Part shown: positions 1 through 9,751 of the stretch, piece after piece
How positions within the stretch are numbered: position 1 is the stretch's first letter
Layout of the letters: each line of letters opens with the position of its first letter
DNA from: Lepidodermella squamata
Lineage: Eukaryota; Gastrotricha
Length of the DNA stretch: 64,000 nt
Direction: 5' to 3'
NCBI GenBank assembly: GCA_047495785.1
Contig: JBLDXI010000017.1
Span: forward strand, 62,001-126,000
Notes under the pieces: model-generated
What the model was told of the DNA's origin: nothing
What the model saw: the letters and a program-made list of their open reading frames with translations, nothing else
The model's database searches: none
Made by a program: the position numbers and the translations under genes

Positions 1-801
1 TTGGTATCCAGTAGGGCAGTTTGGCTAAGTGTATTAGGGTGATATTTCGCTCCTCGAAACTTCTGATGAGATGATTCTCAAACTATAAATAGTTGAAGCG
101 TTAAAATCGCCTATGGAATGTTTTGTGCTTACCATGGTGTTGTAGCTACCATCATCTGCTATAAGTGCCACTCTTCTCCAACCCATTCGAACTATAAATT
201 CGACTATGGCCTGCGAATAATAGTCGGCACGCTCCCCCAGAGAAATAACATTGCTGTATCGGTCAAATCTTCGTGAATAGAGCTCAACGTCATTCGAATA
301 TAAGGAAATCTGAAATACATAAACCATGTCACTTATTGAAGAGCCCAACAATGAGAAACAGTACCGCTGTCATATTCAGAGATTTGAGAATCAAGGCTGA
401 TACTCGCTGTCCAAAAGCCTCGCATTCGTCAATCGCAACTAGGGGAAAGCGGCCATTACCATCCTCTAACCTGTGCACCAAATTCCTGATATAAACTTCC
501 GGATCGCACTGGAAGGGGAAATATACTTCGATTCAAAGATTCAATACACCTCTAAAATTACTGTTTCTTCGATTTCTTCGAGCTCTATGCCATAATCGAC
601 CTTCCAATCAGGCTGAGACTCGAGCCGATGCAAGGCCAGTAAACCCGCAAGGCGAGAAGCTTCTCGGACAGGAGCTCGGTAGTTGCTGAGCTTCGTTGAA
701 ATTATCCGTATCGTAGTGTCTCTCTTAGCCTCAAGTGGGTGCGAATAATAAAAAGATATCAATAACACTAGGCTGAGCAGGAAACTGCATCCTCTATTCA
801 T
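1..801 (-). CDS. Class C / ANF-receptor-type ligand-binding protein, 5' part only
   Basis: Partial gene running off the left edge. The initiator is at 801, followed by a signal peptide (hydrophobic core around residues 5-20). I read four exons joined in phase 0: 550-801, about 334-508, 133-309 and 1-82. Introns between them are 41, about 24-55 and 50 nt; the second donor is the least certain, and I prefer GTACTG because it gives a normal intron size. The joined translation resembles the periplasmic-binding-like ANF receptor domain of GABA-B receptors and receptor guanylate cyclases: a repeat of 'GW-RVALIADD' type (exon 3) is the typical strand after the first lobe. The membrane domain lies outside the window, so GPCR versus guanylate cyclase cannot be decided. 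Unlike the receptor array at 7.5-22.8 kb, this gene has introns, so it is not a simple copy of those genes. Confidence 0.6.
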
Positions 802-1435
802 CCGATTGTCCTTTAGTAGAATTTTGGCATGTCTACTCTCACTAGAAGGCTAGCTCAAAGACGGAATGATTGATTTTCACGTAGTATGCTATCCATCTTC
901 TTTGCTATTAGTCGTGATTGAATGACGTAAGGATTTTGGAGCGCTGATTTTCATCATTAAAGTCACCATTTTCGAAACGAGCATAATATTTAACCTAGAC
1001 GACTGACTATTTTTCGAAGGAGCATTTTTCCATTCCAAAATTTTTCAGTTAATGAGCGACCATCTGAGCTGATTCACGGCGGCATTCGGCTTTTTCAGGG
1101 AACAATTTAATGTCTAGAGCTTACATAATGAAATTAAAAGCTGTCGCCCCCTCCTAAAGTCACATAATTATGATTAACCCATTCGACCATATTGATTAAT
1201 GCTCCTCATTGAGTCGAACTCGATGACTCGAAAACGACATGTTTACCTTGTTACTCAAGTTACTGAAAGAAACGCCCGATAATTCAATTGACTATTGATG
1301 AAAAAGCTGTCCCCATTTTGTACTTGGTATTCATCGCGTCATCCACGCCATTTCGCGCTTCCGAAAAACACCCATTCATCGGCGCAAGTGGGTAGGTCCA
1401 TTATTTTGAATGGGTTCGTTTAACTGATGGATTCT
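802..1435. other. Intergenic stretch, no gene seen
   Basis: About 630 nt between the divergently oriented receptor fragment (minus) and ankyrin gene (plus). It is AT-rich with short ORFs only. Apart from the TATA box at its right end I see no repeat, RNA gene or conserved coding pattern. Confidence 0.5.
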
Positions 1436-1442
1436 TATAAAA
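1436..1442 (+). promoter_or_regulatory. TATA box of the ankyrin gene
   Basis: TATAAAA lies 58-64 nt upstream of the preferred ATG at 1500. Its position fits a short 5' UTR and argues for the ATG at 1500 rather than the upstream in-frame TTG at 1458. Confidence 0.5.
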
Positions 1443-1499
1443 ACACTCATCGGTTTTTTGGCCAGACTCATTCCCACTTTTTTTTCAAGACAGCAGTAT

Positions 1500-2300
1500 A
1501 TGGATACTTTAACTTTAATCGACGCAATTCGACGGCGAAACGCGGATTTGGCTAAGCTTATTCTGGACGAAGGGGATGTTACCATCGATGGCCGGGAGGA
1601 TGAAGAGGATGGTTTGACTCCTCTGCACGTTTCAGTTGGTCTGGACGATGAAATCATCACAAAGGAGCTACTGCGACGCGGCGCTAACGTCAATGCCCGA
1701 GATTCAGAGGGACGTACCCCTCTTCACTACGCAGCAAGCTGTGGCTTCATCAACATGGTCCGCCTTCTTTGCGGGGAATACAAAGCAGACCCTAGCGCTG
1801 TGGACAAATACAACAAAACCCCGGTTTGTGCTGCAGTTTTAGATGGCCATGCTGAGGTGATTAGAATCCTTATCTATGACTTCGGGGCTGATTATAGGAC
1901 AGGAATGGTAACTGGCACGACTCCGCTGTATAGATCAGCCCAGTTAGGTGACGCTAGCCTTGTAAGATTCTTCGTCGATGAATTGAAAATGGCAGTCGAT
2001 ACGCCGAACATGTTTGGCGATACAGCTTTGATGGGAGCAGCTGGCGAGAATCAGATCGAAATTATGCGTATACTCGTGAAAGAATTCAAGGCCGACGTCA
2101 ATCTTGCAAATTGCGATGGCGAAACAGCCCTTCATTTTGCTGCTAAATCCGGGGCTGATGAGGCTATGCAAGTTCTCATCGATGAATTCATGGCTAAAAC
2201 GGATACGAAGAGTAAAGATGGCAAGACCGCTTTCGATTACGCTAAAGATTTGTTTGATGACGAACCTGAAGAAGAGGCTGTCGAAGTAACTGTACACTGA
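1500..2300 (+). CDS. Ankyrin-repeat protein, single exon
   Basis: A 266-residue protein without signal peptide or membrane segment. About six ankyrin repeats follow one another from roughly residue 45 to 245, each with the T-P-L-H or T-A-L-H turn (for example 'GLTPLHVSV', 'GRTPLHYAA', 'GETALHFAA') and the paired helices. A seventh, partial repeat precedes an acidic C-terminus. Ankyrin stacks bind protein partners and have no intrinsic catalysis, so the pathway cannot be named. The in-frame codon at 1458 is TTG; the first ATG is at 1500 and sits a normal distance after a TATA box. A polyadenylation signal AATAAA lies at 2335-2340. The protein contains no SOCS box, unlike the two minus-strand genes further right. 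Confidence 0.85.
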   Translation: MDTLTLIDAIRRRNADLAKLILDEGDVTIDGREDEEDGLTPLHVSVGLDDEIITKELLRRGANVNARDSEGRTPLHYAASCGFINMVRLLCGEYKADPSAVDKYNKTPVCAAVLDGHAEVIRILIYDFGADYRTGMVTGTTPLYRSAQLGDASLVRFFVDELKMAVDTPNMFGDTALMGAAGENQIEIMRILVKEFKADVNLANCDGETALHFAAKSGADEAMQVLIDEFMAKTDTKSKDGKTAFDYAKDLFDDEPEEEAVEVTVH

Positions 2301-2423
2301 ATGTTACCGAAATCATTTATTTGTTTTTTTCCGTAATAAAAATCGATAAAAAGCCAGTGTAAATTTTTTTCACCCATTTAATCTGGTCCCCTAAGTAAAA
2401 ACTAGTCGCGCCCAGACTCCTCA

Positions 2424-2434
2424 TTTATAAAAAA
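2424..2434 (+). promoter_or_regulatory. TATA-like element before Cys-loop channel 1
   Basis: TTTATAAAAAA lies about 110-120 nt upstream of the channel's ATG at 2545 and inside a short palindrome with arms 'CTCATTT' and 'AAATGAG'-like. It is a plausible core promoter, but weakly supported. Confidence 0.35.
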
Positions 2435-2544
2435 ATGAGACTTTAAGCCATGGGAATGATAGCCCATTACTGTGATTGGAATCTAGACTAGCTGTGAGCT
2501 TGATAATAACGACATACCTATTTCACTACTTTTGAAACAACATC

Positions 2545-3772
2545 ATGAAATACTGTCTATTGTTTTTACTTTCAAACCTTGCAAGTTGCGCCTACACTCC
2601 AGCCCCAGTAAGTTTTGAAATATTCGAATATAAATGCACCAGGTATTCACTTAATACAGTGGCCAATTATGACTATCGTGAAAGATCGGGACCGTCTCCA
2701 GTACCTTGAAAGTTTTGATCGAAAAAAGGCTTTACTCTCCAACTGCATGCTAGACCCTGATGTAAATTCACCAAACGAGTTCCGCGGCCCAACTAACGTC
2801 ACCATATATTTCCAACTGGATCGATTTTTCGACATTGACGACGTGACGCAAACCTTTGACATTCAAGCCATGCTTCACATCTCCTGGCTGGTGCCTTGCG
2901 TAGCCATGATGTACCGAAATTCATCTGTATGGCCCAAGGAAATAACAACATTGGGTACTGAAAGTCCCAGCGAGTACTGGTCTCCCAAATTCGTGCATAG
3001 AAATGCTAAAGAAGATGTTGCTCTAGGTGATAATTCATTTCGTAAGGCACTCTACGTCCAGATGCCTATAGGATGGTTCGGTTTAGCCATTCTTGGCCGT
3101 TTTGAGTCATACTGCGACATGAAGTTCTACCGCTTCCCTTTCGACACGCAAAGATGCCATCTGCGCTTCTTCCTAATCCATCGCATTGAATATGCTGAAG
3201 TAGTAAATACAGTCTGGTTCCATCGCGATGAGCTTATGGCTGAGAACTCTAACTGGGAGGTTCTCAAAATTGAAGCACAAGCTCATCGTGTTAACTGGTC
3301 CGACGCTGGTTGGCCCTGCTTTTCGGAGGCTATGTTCACACTAACAGTTAAACGAAAATGCGATTATTACATGTTAAATTTATTCGCCCCGGGTTTTATT
3401 CTTAGCATCCTATTGCTTGCTAGTTTTGCTATACCGCCTGAACTGCCTGATAGAGCTGCAATATCTTCTACAATCATGTTGGCTGTTTTTGTTATGCAAA
3501 CGATTTTGAACTCGTATCTACCGAAAACACCCGAGCCTATTGTTGCGTCATACCTAGTGTGCGAACAGGTATTTTACGGTACATGCATCACGATTTATTC
3601 AGCGGCCATGTGCTGGTTCATGGTGATATACCCTGATGTTGCGAATCGAGTTGTAGTAGGTCTGAAATGGAGGCTATTCCTATTTATTGATTTAATGGCA
3701 TTTTTGGTCGCAGTTGTAGTTCTTCTTATGATTCATGCTATATCTCTGCTAATTCTCTTCGGAGTACTATAA
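2545..3772 (+). CDS. Cys-loop ligand-gated ion channel subunit 1
   Basis: Two exons, 2545-2607 and 2660-3772, joined in phase 0 across a 52-nt GTAAGT...CAG intron. The first exon encodes a signal peptide. The extracellular half carries the defining disulfide loop, two cysteines 13 residues apart around an F-P-F-D turn, which is the standard spacing. Four hydrophobic segments follow. The M1-M2 link reads P-E-L-P-D-R, placing an acidic residue before the basic one at the pore entrance, as in cation-selective nicotinic-type channels (inference). The loop between M3 and M4 is only about 15-20 residues, whereas typical animal subunits have about 70-150. The protein ends right after M4. It is probably a cell-surface receptor subunit with unknown ligand. 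It resembles the tandem pair at 26.5-29.0 kb in having the short loop, but differs in the Cys-loop spacing. Confidence 0.85.
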
Positions 3773-3862
3773 GAAATTCATTTCACCGCCATGATAGATA
3801 CCCATTTGTCACACAGTTACTTTATGTTAAGCTTCCATTTCGAGGCAATTCTCCACTTCCTT

Positions 3863-5185
3863 TTAGAAGGGATATAAACCGGTGAAAATAAAAATTGTTA
3901 GAAGGAAAGTCATTGATTTTGAATTCAGAATCGCAGCTGAACATTTTTGAAGATCAGCATTCAGCGTAAAGCCCTGCTTGTACCACGAGTTATTCGCTAC
4001 TGAATATGATGTTGCTGTCAACACGCCGTCCTGTGGCATATAGTCATACATGCAGAGCTGAAGTGGATTGAAGACTTGATTGGAAATCACTAATTGAGGA
4101 GTGCTGTAGGTGCAATAGCTCGCCAACGCCCCGGCTAGATACAGCTTTCGTTTATCAATTAGAGGGTCATTTGGGAAATACGACGAAGTCAATAGTTCAT
4201 CGATTCGCGTCAGAGTAATTGATACAGGCATAGGGTTTGTGATAGAGCTTTGGACCCAAGTTGAAACCAAACCATCCGCCGGTGGACGAGACCCGATTGT
4301 CATGGTTTTAGTCGTCTCGGAATACGTTGAATACATCGAAGCACTATCCTCAGAATTTGATACCGAAATTCCGATAGATTTTTTCAACGAGGCCTTAGCA
4401 GCTAGATCGAAATTCGTCGATTTCTGGTTCAAACAGGACCAAGCTGAATAGGAAAATGTCGACCGTTGGCCATAGAGAGCTCCCATAGAAGCTGAAGTGA
4501 TGACATGTGTTCCAAAAGTCGCGAAAAATTGCGCGTATTTGGAAGTAATTGTCGCGGCATCAACCGTGTACGCTCCGTTTTTTATCGTTAACAAGCCGGT
4601 TATGTCAATAGCCGACTGATTTACAAAGGAAGGGAGATCCGCGACAGCTGCAATGAAATTTGCAGTTAGAGGAGGGTGCGTATACGTGTCGATGGATCCG
4701 CAATATACAGCGCATGAAGCCACGACTTCCGAGGCGATCTTCTGCTTCTCATATGTTGATGTCATCGTATCTCTGTAGTCAACACTTGCTCCAAAACGCA
4801 TAAAATTCCAATTGAGACTCCCCGTAACTGCAGAGGAAAATGTCTTGGAATAGCTGCTATAACCTGTTACTGTATCGACTGAAGAATCGATACTACAAGC
4901 CTCACATGGGAGAACGCGAGTCCCTGCAGGGTAGCGGTATCTTCCATCGGAAGTTAACGAGCCAGATGCAGATTTCGGCAAATCATAAATCGCTTGTTTA
5001 TATCCAGGGTCGACAGACGTTGACGACTGCCATGGGCGTGGGTTGCCCTTTGTGATATCATACCCTAGCCCGAGATAGTTGATGTTAGGGAAGGTTTGCG
5101 GCTCGATTGCAGAACTTGTGTTAGCCGCTATTAAGTTCTCAATTAAACATCCCAAAATCAGAAGGTATATACTAGATAACGACAT
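3863..5185 (-). CDS. MACPF-domain protein A (perforin-like), single exon
   Basis: A 440-residue secreted or surface protein. It has an N-terminal signal peptide and a central MACPF signature in which a Y-x-x-F-F-x-x-F-G-T-H block is followed by a Gly-rich turn (around residues 238-262). Paired cysteines lie early and late. The C-terminal ~15 residues are strongly hydrophobic after a small-residue stretch, suggesting a GPI-anchor signal. MACPF proteins may form pores or, as with Torso-like, act in signalling without pores; the sequence does not decide. The initiator is a true ATG at 5185 and only 140 bp separate it from the ATG of the paralogue on the other strand. The two proteins align along their whole length and share the 'FPNINYLG-GYD' start of the mature part. 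Confidence 0.85.
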   Translation of the reverse strand: MSLSSIYLLILGCLIENLIAANTSSAIEPQTFPNINYLGLGYDITKGNPRPWQSSTSVDPGYKQAIYDLPKSASGSLTSDGRYRYPAGTRVLPCEACSIDSSVDTVTGYSSYSKTFSSAVTGSLNWNFMRFGASVDYRDTMTSTYEKQKIASEVVASCAVYCGSIDTYTHPPLTANFIAAVADLPSFVNQSAIDITGLLTIKNGAYTVDAATITSKYAQFFATFGTHVITSASMGALYGQRSTFSYSAWSCLNQKSTNFDLAAKASLKKSIGISVSNSEDSASMYSTYSETTKTMTIGSRPPADGLVSTWVQSSITNPMPVSITLTRIDELLTSSYFPNDPLIDKRKLYLAGALASYCTYSTPQLVISNQVFNPLQLCMYDYMPQDGVLTATSYSVANNSWYKQGFTLNADLQKCSAAILNSKSMTFLLTIFIFTGLYPF

Positions 5186-5325
5186 TTTCCATGTGAGAGT
5201 TTTCGCGCATAAAGGCTTGTCTTTCTATCAAATCGATTGGAACCATCATTTACTATGCTTGGGTGTTAAGCAACGAGTTTTCTCTTTGTGCGCGTCCTCT
5301 GCGACGAGCTGATCATTTTCGAATA
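5186..5325. promoter_or_regulatory. Shared divergent promoter of the two MACPF genes
   Basis: The 140 bp between the two start codons is all the space available for both promoters and both 5' UTRs. There is no strong TATA box; a weak ATAAAG occurs near 5208. A bidirectional promoter is inferred from geometry. Confidence 0.5.
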
Positions 5326-6642
5326 ATGCTTTCTGTACTACTTCTATTATTGGCTATTTGCAACCTGTGTGGTTCGCAATCCGCCGATATTTTTCCTAAT
5401 ATAAATTATTTGGGTAGTGGTTATGATATAGTTCAGGGAAATCCACTGCCATGGCTATCTTCTTCAGGCGATCCTGGCTACAGGCAGGCTGTATACGAGT
5501 TATCAAGCTCTTTCAGCGGAAAAGTAACATCAGACGGCCGATATCGCTATCCGAATGGAACGTCAGTTATACCATGTGAAGCCTGTAGCATTGATTCGTC
5601 AATGAACTCAGTAACAGGGATGCAAAGCTATGCCAAATCACTGTCGACACTGATTCAGGGGAAATGGGACCAGATTCGTTTCAGTGCAAGTGCGGAATTT
5701 GGAGATTCATTCGAATCAAATTATAATCGATACGAAATCATCAACCAAGTAGTCGCAATTTGCACAGTGTATTGCGCTAATTTAGACACGTATACACCAC
5801 CGCCGTTGAGTGCGAGCTTTAAAAGTGCGGTTGCGTCTCTGCCAGCCTTTATTGACCAGAAAACCATGGATGCTAATGTTGCGTCAACGATCAAGAACGG
5901 AAACTTCTCTGTTGGACCAGAAACATTTGCGTCGAAGTACCTCACGTTTTTCAGATCATTTGGCACCCATGTCATCGTAACGACTTCTATGGGTGCAATG
6001 TACGGGCAGCGAGCGAAATTTTCCTACGAAAAGTGGACTTGCTTTAGTAAGAAAACTTCGAGCATCAACGCTGCAGCAAAAGCTTCTTTTCTAAAATCAG
6101 CCGGCATTTCAGTGCAAAACGACGAGCAGCTCGCTGAGAGGTATGCGTCCTACTCATCGAACACTAGAACAGTAACGACAGGATCACGACCTCCAGCTGA
6201 TGGTTCTGTCTCAACGTGGACTCAAGCTGCGATAAAAAATCCCATGCCGATATCTCTGACGCTAACTCGTTTAGATGATCTTCTCACTTCTGCAAATTTC
6301 CCTAGCGATGCCCAGATTAATTTGCGCCGGCAGTACCTAACTGGAGCTCTCATGAACTACTGTCCTTATGCGACTCCTGATATTACGGTGGCGGCTGATG
6401 GCTCACGTTATAGGATATTTCAGCAAAATTTATGCAGTGAAACTGACTATTATTGGACTATGCCGAACGATGGTGTTCTAACTGAGACAAGTTATGTTAT
6501 TCGAACTAGCGGTTGGTACCGGGGTTTTTACTTGAATGCGACGTCCTACACTTGCGGATCAGCTTCTGTTGCTTCAAATCTGTTGTTGATGAGCTCCGCT
6601 CTTGTTTTTTCCGCAACATTATCATACACGTTTTCTGAGTAA
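5326..6642 (+). CDS. MACPF-domain protein B (perforin-like), single exon
   Basis: A 438-residue paralogue of the MACPF gene on the opposite strand. I start at the ATG at 5326, which opens directly into a signal peptide (a run of leucines, cleavage after 'GSQS'); the open frame extends upstream to 5263 without an ATG that makes sense. The MACPF block Y-x-x-F-F-x-x-F-G-T-H followed by 'VIVTTSMGAMYG' lies near residue 205-230. Cysteine positions match those of paralogue A, including the paired 'PCEACSIDSS' segment. The C-terminus is hydrophobic and ends within a few residues, which is consistent with GPI anchoring. It is probably extracellular. Pore formation is unproven and a role in defence or development are both possible. 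Confidence 0.85.
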   Translation: MLSVLLLLLAICNLCGSQSADIFPNINYLGSGYDIVQGNPLPWLSSSGDPGYRQAVYELSSSFSGKVTSDGRYRYPNGTSVIPCEACSIDSSMNSVTGMQSYAKSLSTLIQGKWDQIRFSASAEFGDSFESNYNRYEIINQVVAICTVYCANLDTYTPPPLSASFKSAVASLPAFIDQKTMDANVASTIKNGNFSVGPETFASKYLTFFRSFGTHVIVTTSMGAMYGQRAKFSYEKWTCFSKKTSSINAAAKASFLKSAGISVQNDEQLAERYASYSSNTRTVTTGSRPPADGSVSTWTQAAIKNPMPISLTLTRLDDLLTSANFPSDAQINLRRQYLTGALMNYCPYATPDITVAADGSRYRIFQQNLCSETDYYWTMPNDGVLTETSYVIRTSGWYRGFYLNATSYTCGSASVASNLLLMSSALVFSATLSYTFSE

Positions 6643-7477
6643 AAATTTAGCTTCGTGTCACCCTGGAAATACATGTTATCTAAAAACGGGATTGTGCAGC
6701 TTGTTTTAATTTCGGGGATCTGACATGTGCCAAGGAAGCAAAGGAAGGTTCATCATTAGGATCACCGTCATTTCTTCTCACCACTCTGTAATTTCCCAGA
6801 TGCTGATGAATTTCGAGGTCGATGTTGAGTTCTAATTAGCCCAGATCACACTTCATACTTGAGACCAGCGACGGCTGGGTAGCGGTTTCTCACGCGTGGA
6901 TTTTGAGAGTTACATTAACGAAGCTAATCACCTGATTTCAAGCTGGCATCAACTTCAAGCCAAAGCAGTTTCATAGGTCTGATTCACCTTCAGAATCTAC
7001 CCAAGTCGCCTAAAAACCATGAGAGATAAACTAATCACAATTAAACTTTTTCCCGACTACAACGAAAGTAGAACCCTTGACAACGATGGCTCAGCAAATA
7101 AAAAAAGCAAACATTCAACAAAAATATTGTGAATGTCATACAATCAAGAATATGGATGAAAGATGACGCAACGACATTTCATTAAAACTGGTCTTTTTAA
7201 ACACGCCTTAGGTTATTTGTCCTTAGTAGGTTTAAGTTTTGAGATAACGCAGGTTGGTCGCTTTGTATGAAATGTAACTAGTACAAATACTATTTGCGAA
7301 GATGATTGAAATTAGCCAAGAGACCCCCGCTGTCTCTTCAGCCTACTCAGCTCGAGACGTGTTCAATTGGTTATTCTCTGTATTTGTTTACGTAGACCTT
7401 TATCCGCCCAGCAATGTCTTAGGGTTACATTCATAAACTTCTGCTCAAGTTTCCTAATTTTTAGTAATACTTTGAGA
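6643..7477. other. Intergenic, no gene seen
   Basis: 835 nt between MACPF B and the first array receptor. Mixed base composition and only short ORFs; no repeat recognised. It must contain the promoter of the receptor at 7478. Confidence 0.5.
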
Positions 7478-9751
7478 ATGTTCGTGTTAATCTTTTTCCT
7501 ATCTCTATTGACTTCAATCAACTGCAAGCCGTTCAACATATCAATGCTGGTCACTCTAACAAAAACTGGCAGTGAGCCGATCCAAGGCATCGGATGTAGG
7601 GCTGGGATTCAAGTTGCAATCGATGAATTCAACAAACGCTCCGACGTCTTGCCGAACTACAACATAGTACCCGACTATCGAGATGAGTCCGGTGGTTCTC
7701 TCGAAGTTACAGCACGATCTCTCGAGTTCCTTCGAGATGTGGAACAGTCGGACACGGCGATTTCCCCAATTACCGTCGGCTCATGGTTTTCATCTGGCTG
7801 TGGGGCGTTGGGAAGAATCGTAAAACACATTAACCTGGTTCAGGTAACTTTTGGCTGTAACTCTGCTAGCTTCGCCTCAAGACGGGACATCTACCCAAAC
7901 ACTTACAGATCTGCTTCGACAGCCAACTTACTCGCATATCCTTACCTAAAGTTCGTCATTGAAATCGGAAAATGGAGTCGGTTGGCTATCATCACACTGG
8001 CCACTAATCCTTTCGACCTATCAATAGCTTTACGCATCAGGGACGAAGCCGATAAAAATGGAGTTGTCATTTCTCATTTTGATCTAACGACTGATATTGA
8101 GGATGTGACGATTACGAGTTTGATGGATAGCGATCCGAGAGTCATTGATTTGCAAATCTCCTCGCCCCCTCTCATCGTCTTTCTTTGCCTGACTTACAAA
8201 TACGGGATATCAGGACCTAAATATACCTTCCTGATGCTGAACGAAGCGTTCATTGAACCTAGTGAGCTTCCCGAACAAATAATACCCGGTTGCACTAGAA
8301 AAACGATCGAGATTCAGTTACGTTATACAATTTGGTCTGGTTGGACGTCGGAAGATCTGAAAACCTCGAACTTTTCGACTTCAGCAGGTTACAACCTCGC
8401 GACATTTCAAAAACGGTACTTTGAGCTAACAAATGGTGCTAAAACTGCGGATTACGGGCAAAGGCTGAATTGTCATGACGCTGCGCTCAATGCAATTCTA
8501 TCTCTTCATGAAACCGAAGTCAGGCTCGAAAAACTCAACATGACCTTAAGAGATTATCGTGAATTTCCGGAAAAAGTCATGAAAATCGCGAATCAATCTG
8601 TTGCGTCGATAAGGTTCGATGGGCTACGGCTGAAGAACTTCAGCTATGACCAAAAAACACTTGAAATGGATAATTCCGAGGTCCAAGTTATAGCTCGATG
8701 GACCCCAGAGAGCGGGTTGGTATTCCACTATCGAGATGTGGTCCTGCCCGGAGCGAATCCTTACGTCTTGGAGGGGCATACCTTCGAAACGCTGAAGCCT
8801 ATCAAATGGTTCACAATAAATGGAAACCCAGCCAATGATCGAACAGTTCTAGTCGATGTCCCTGATAATATACCAGATCCTCTATTTTATTCAGTATTGG
8901 TTTTTGCTATCCTCGTAACAATCGTTCAATGTCGAATTCCACTTCGAAAGTGCAATAAGCAAGGCAAATTAGACGCAACTTCGTCTCACAAGTTGACGAT
9001 GATTATCTTCTTCATCAGCTTAGCGTTGCTCAATATGGCATCTGTCCTTTTCCTATGGGAAACTTCAGTTGCTGTCTGCACTTTGAGAAAATTGACGACG
9101 GTTCTAGCGTTCGGCTTCCTTCAGAGTGTTATGCTGGCAAACCAACGATGGATGGCGCACTTAAGGAGAGCGGTGTCACCCGAACCTGCACACTATGAAA
9201 ATCGATTTACAAGTTTCGCGAAATCGCCTCTTCCGCCAAGAGTGTCTGAAGCATCAAATATATTGAGTCCTGGCGATCTGAAAGAAAAGCAAAGAATCGA
9301 GGCTAAATGGACAATTGTACCTTTTGCTATCACAAGTATTCTCCTGATCGCTAGGTTCTCAAGTGAACCATACAAAGTGGCTTTGAGAGTCAGCCCTTAT
9401 GCTATTAGATATGATGATGTTGACGACCATTACCACCGATCTGTCTCTAAGGAGTGCGATTCACCCAATGACTTAGCTTGGATATTGTCATTTGTCGCAA
9501 TCCAACTAGCCGCATTTCTTTTCGAAGCTGCAGTGTTTTACAAGTTGTCGCATTTGAGATCGTTCAGAGCTAGTTCATTTCTCAAGTTTCTGCGTGTCGT
9601 AAACCTGAATTCAATCATGCTAATTACAGCTGGTGTTTTAATTTGCTCTGTCTATCTACCGATTTTGGACAAAACCATTGTAATCGCAATGCTGATTCTT
9701 ATTCTGAGTTTATGCTGCGCCGTTGCTTATGCCGCCAATTTTGGTATATAA
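7478..9751 (+). CDS. Class C GPCR, GABA-B-receptor-like, array member 1
   Basis: A 757-residue intronless receptor. The ATG at 7478 begins a signal peptide ending near 'INCKPF'; the longer open frame to 7367 starts with a non-ATG codon. Residues ~20-455 form a two-lobed ANF/GABA-B-type ligand-binding domain. There is no cysteine-rich linker; the chain passes directly into TM1 (~465), which is the GABA-B receptor pattern rather than the glutamate-receptor one. Seven hydrophobic segments follow, with the conserved cysteine at the top of TM3 and another in the second extracellular loop. The second cytoplasmic loop is long and rich in Ser/Arg. The protein stops just after TM7, so the usual cytoplasmic tail and coiled coil are missing. 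Ligand unknown. One residue is deleted relative to its paralogues in the 'LIV-FLCLT' segment. Confidence 0.85.
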   Translation: MFVLIFFLSLLTSINCKPFNISMLVTLTKTGSEPIQGIGCRAGIQVAIDEFNKRSDVLPNYNIVPDYRDESGGSLEVTARSLEFLRDVEQSDTAISPITVGSWFSSGCGALGRIVKHINLVQVTFGCNSASFASRRDIYPNTYRSASTANLLAYPYLKFVIEIGKWSRLAIITLATNPFDLSIALRIRDEADKNGVVISHFDLTTDIEDVTITSLMDSDPRVIDLQISSPPLIVFLCLTYKYGISGPKYTFLMLNEAFIEPSELPEQIIPGCTRKTIEIQLRYTIWSGWTSEDLKTSNFSTSAGYNLATFQKRYFELTNGAKTADYGQRLNCHDAALNAILSLHETEVRLEKLNMTLRDYREFPEKVMKIANQSVASIRFDGLRLKNFSYDQKTLEMDNSEVQVIARWTPESGLVFHYRDVVLPGANPYVLEGHTFETLKPIKWFTINGNPANDRTVLVDVPDNIPDPLFYSVLVFAILVTIVQCRIPLRKCNKQGKLDATSSHKLTMIIFFISLALLNMASVLFLWETSVAVCTLRKLTTVLAFGFLQSVMLANQRWMAHLRRAVSPEPAHYENRFTSFAKSPLPPRVSEASNILSPGDLKEKQRIEAKWTIVPFAITSILLIARFSSEPYKVALRVSPYAIRYDDVDDHYHRSVSKECDSPNDLAWILSFVAIQLAAFLFEAAVFYKLSHLRSFRASSFLKFLRVVNLNSIMLITAGVLICSVYLPILDKTIVIAMLILILSLCCAVAYAANFGI

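Noticed and set aside
1458-1499. N-terminal extension of the ankyrin protein
   Set aside because: It begins with TTG, and the ATG at 1500 lies at the expected distance from a TATA box.
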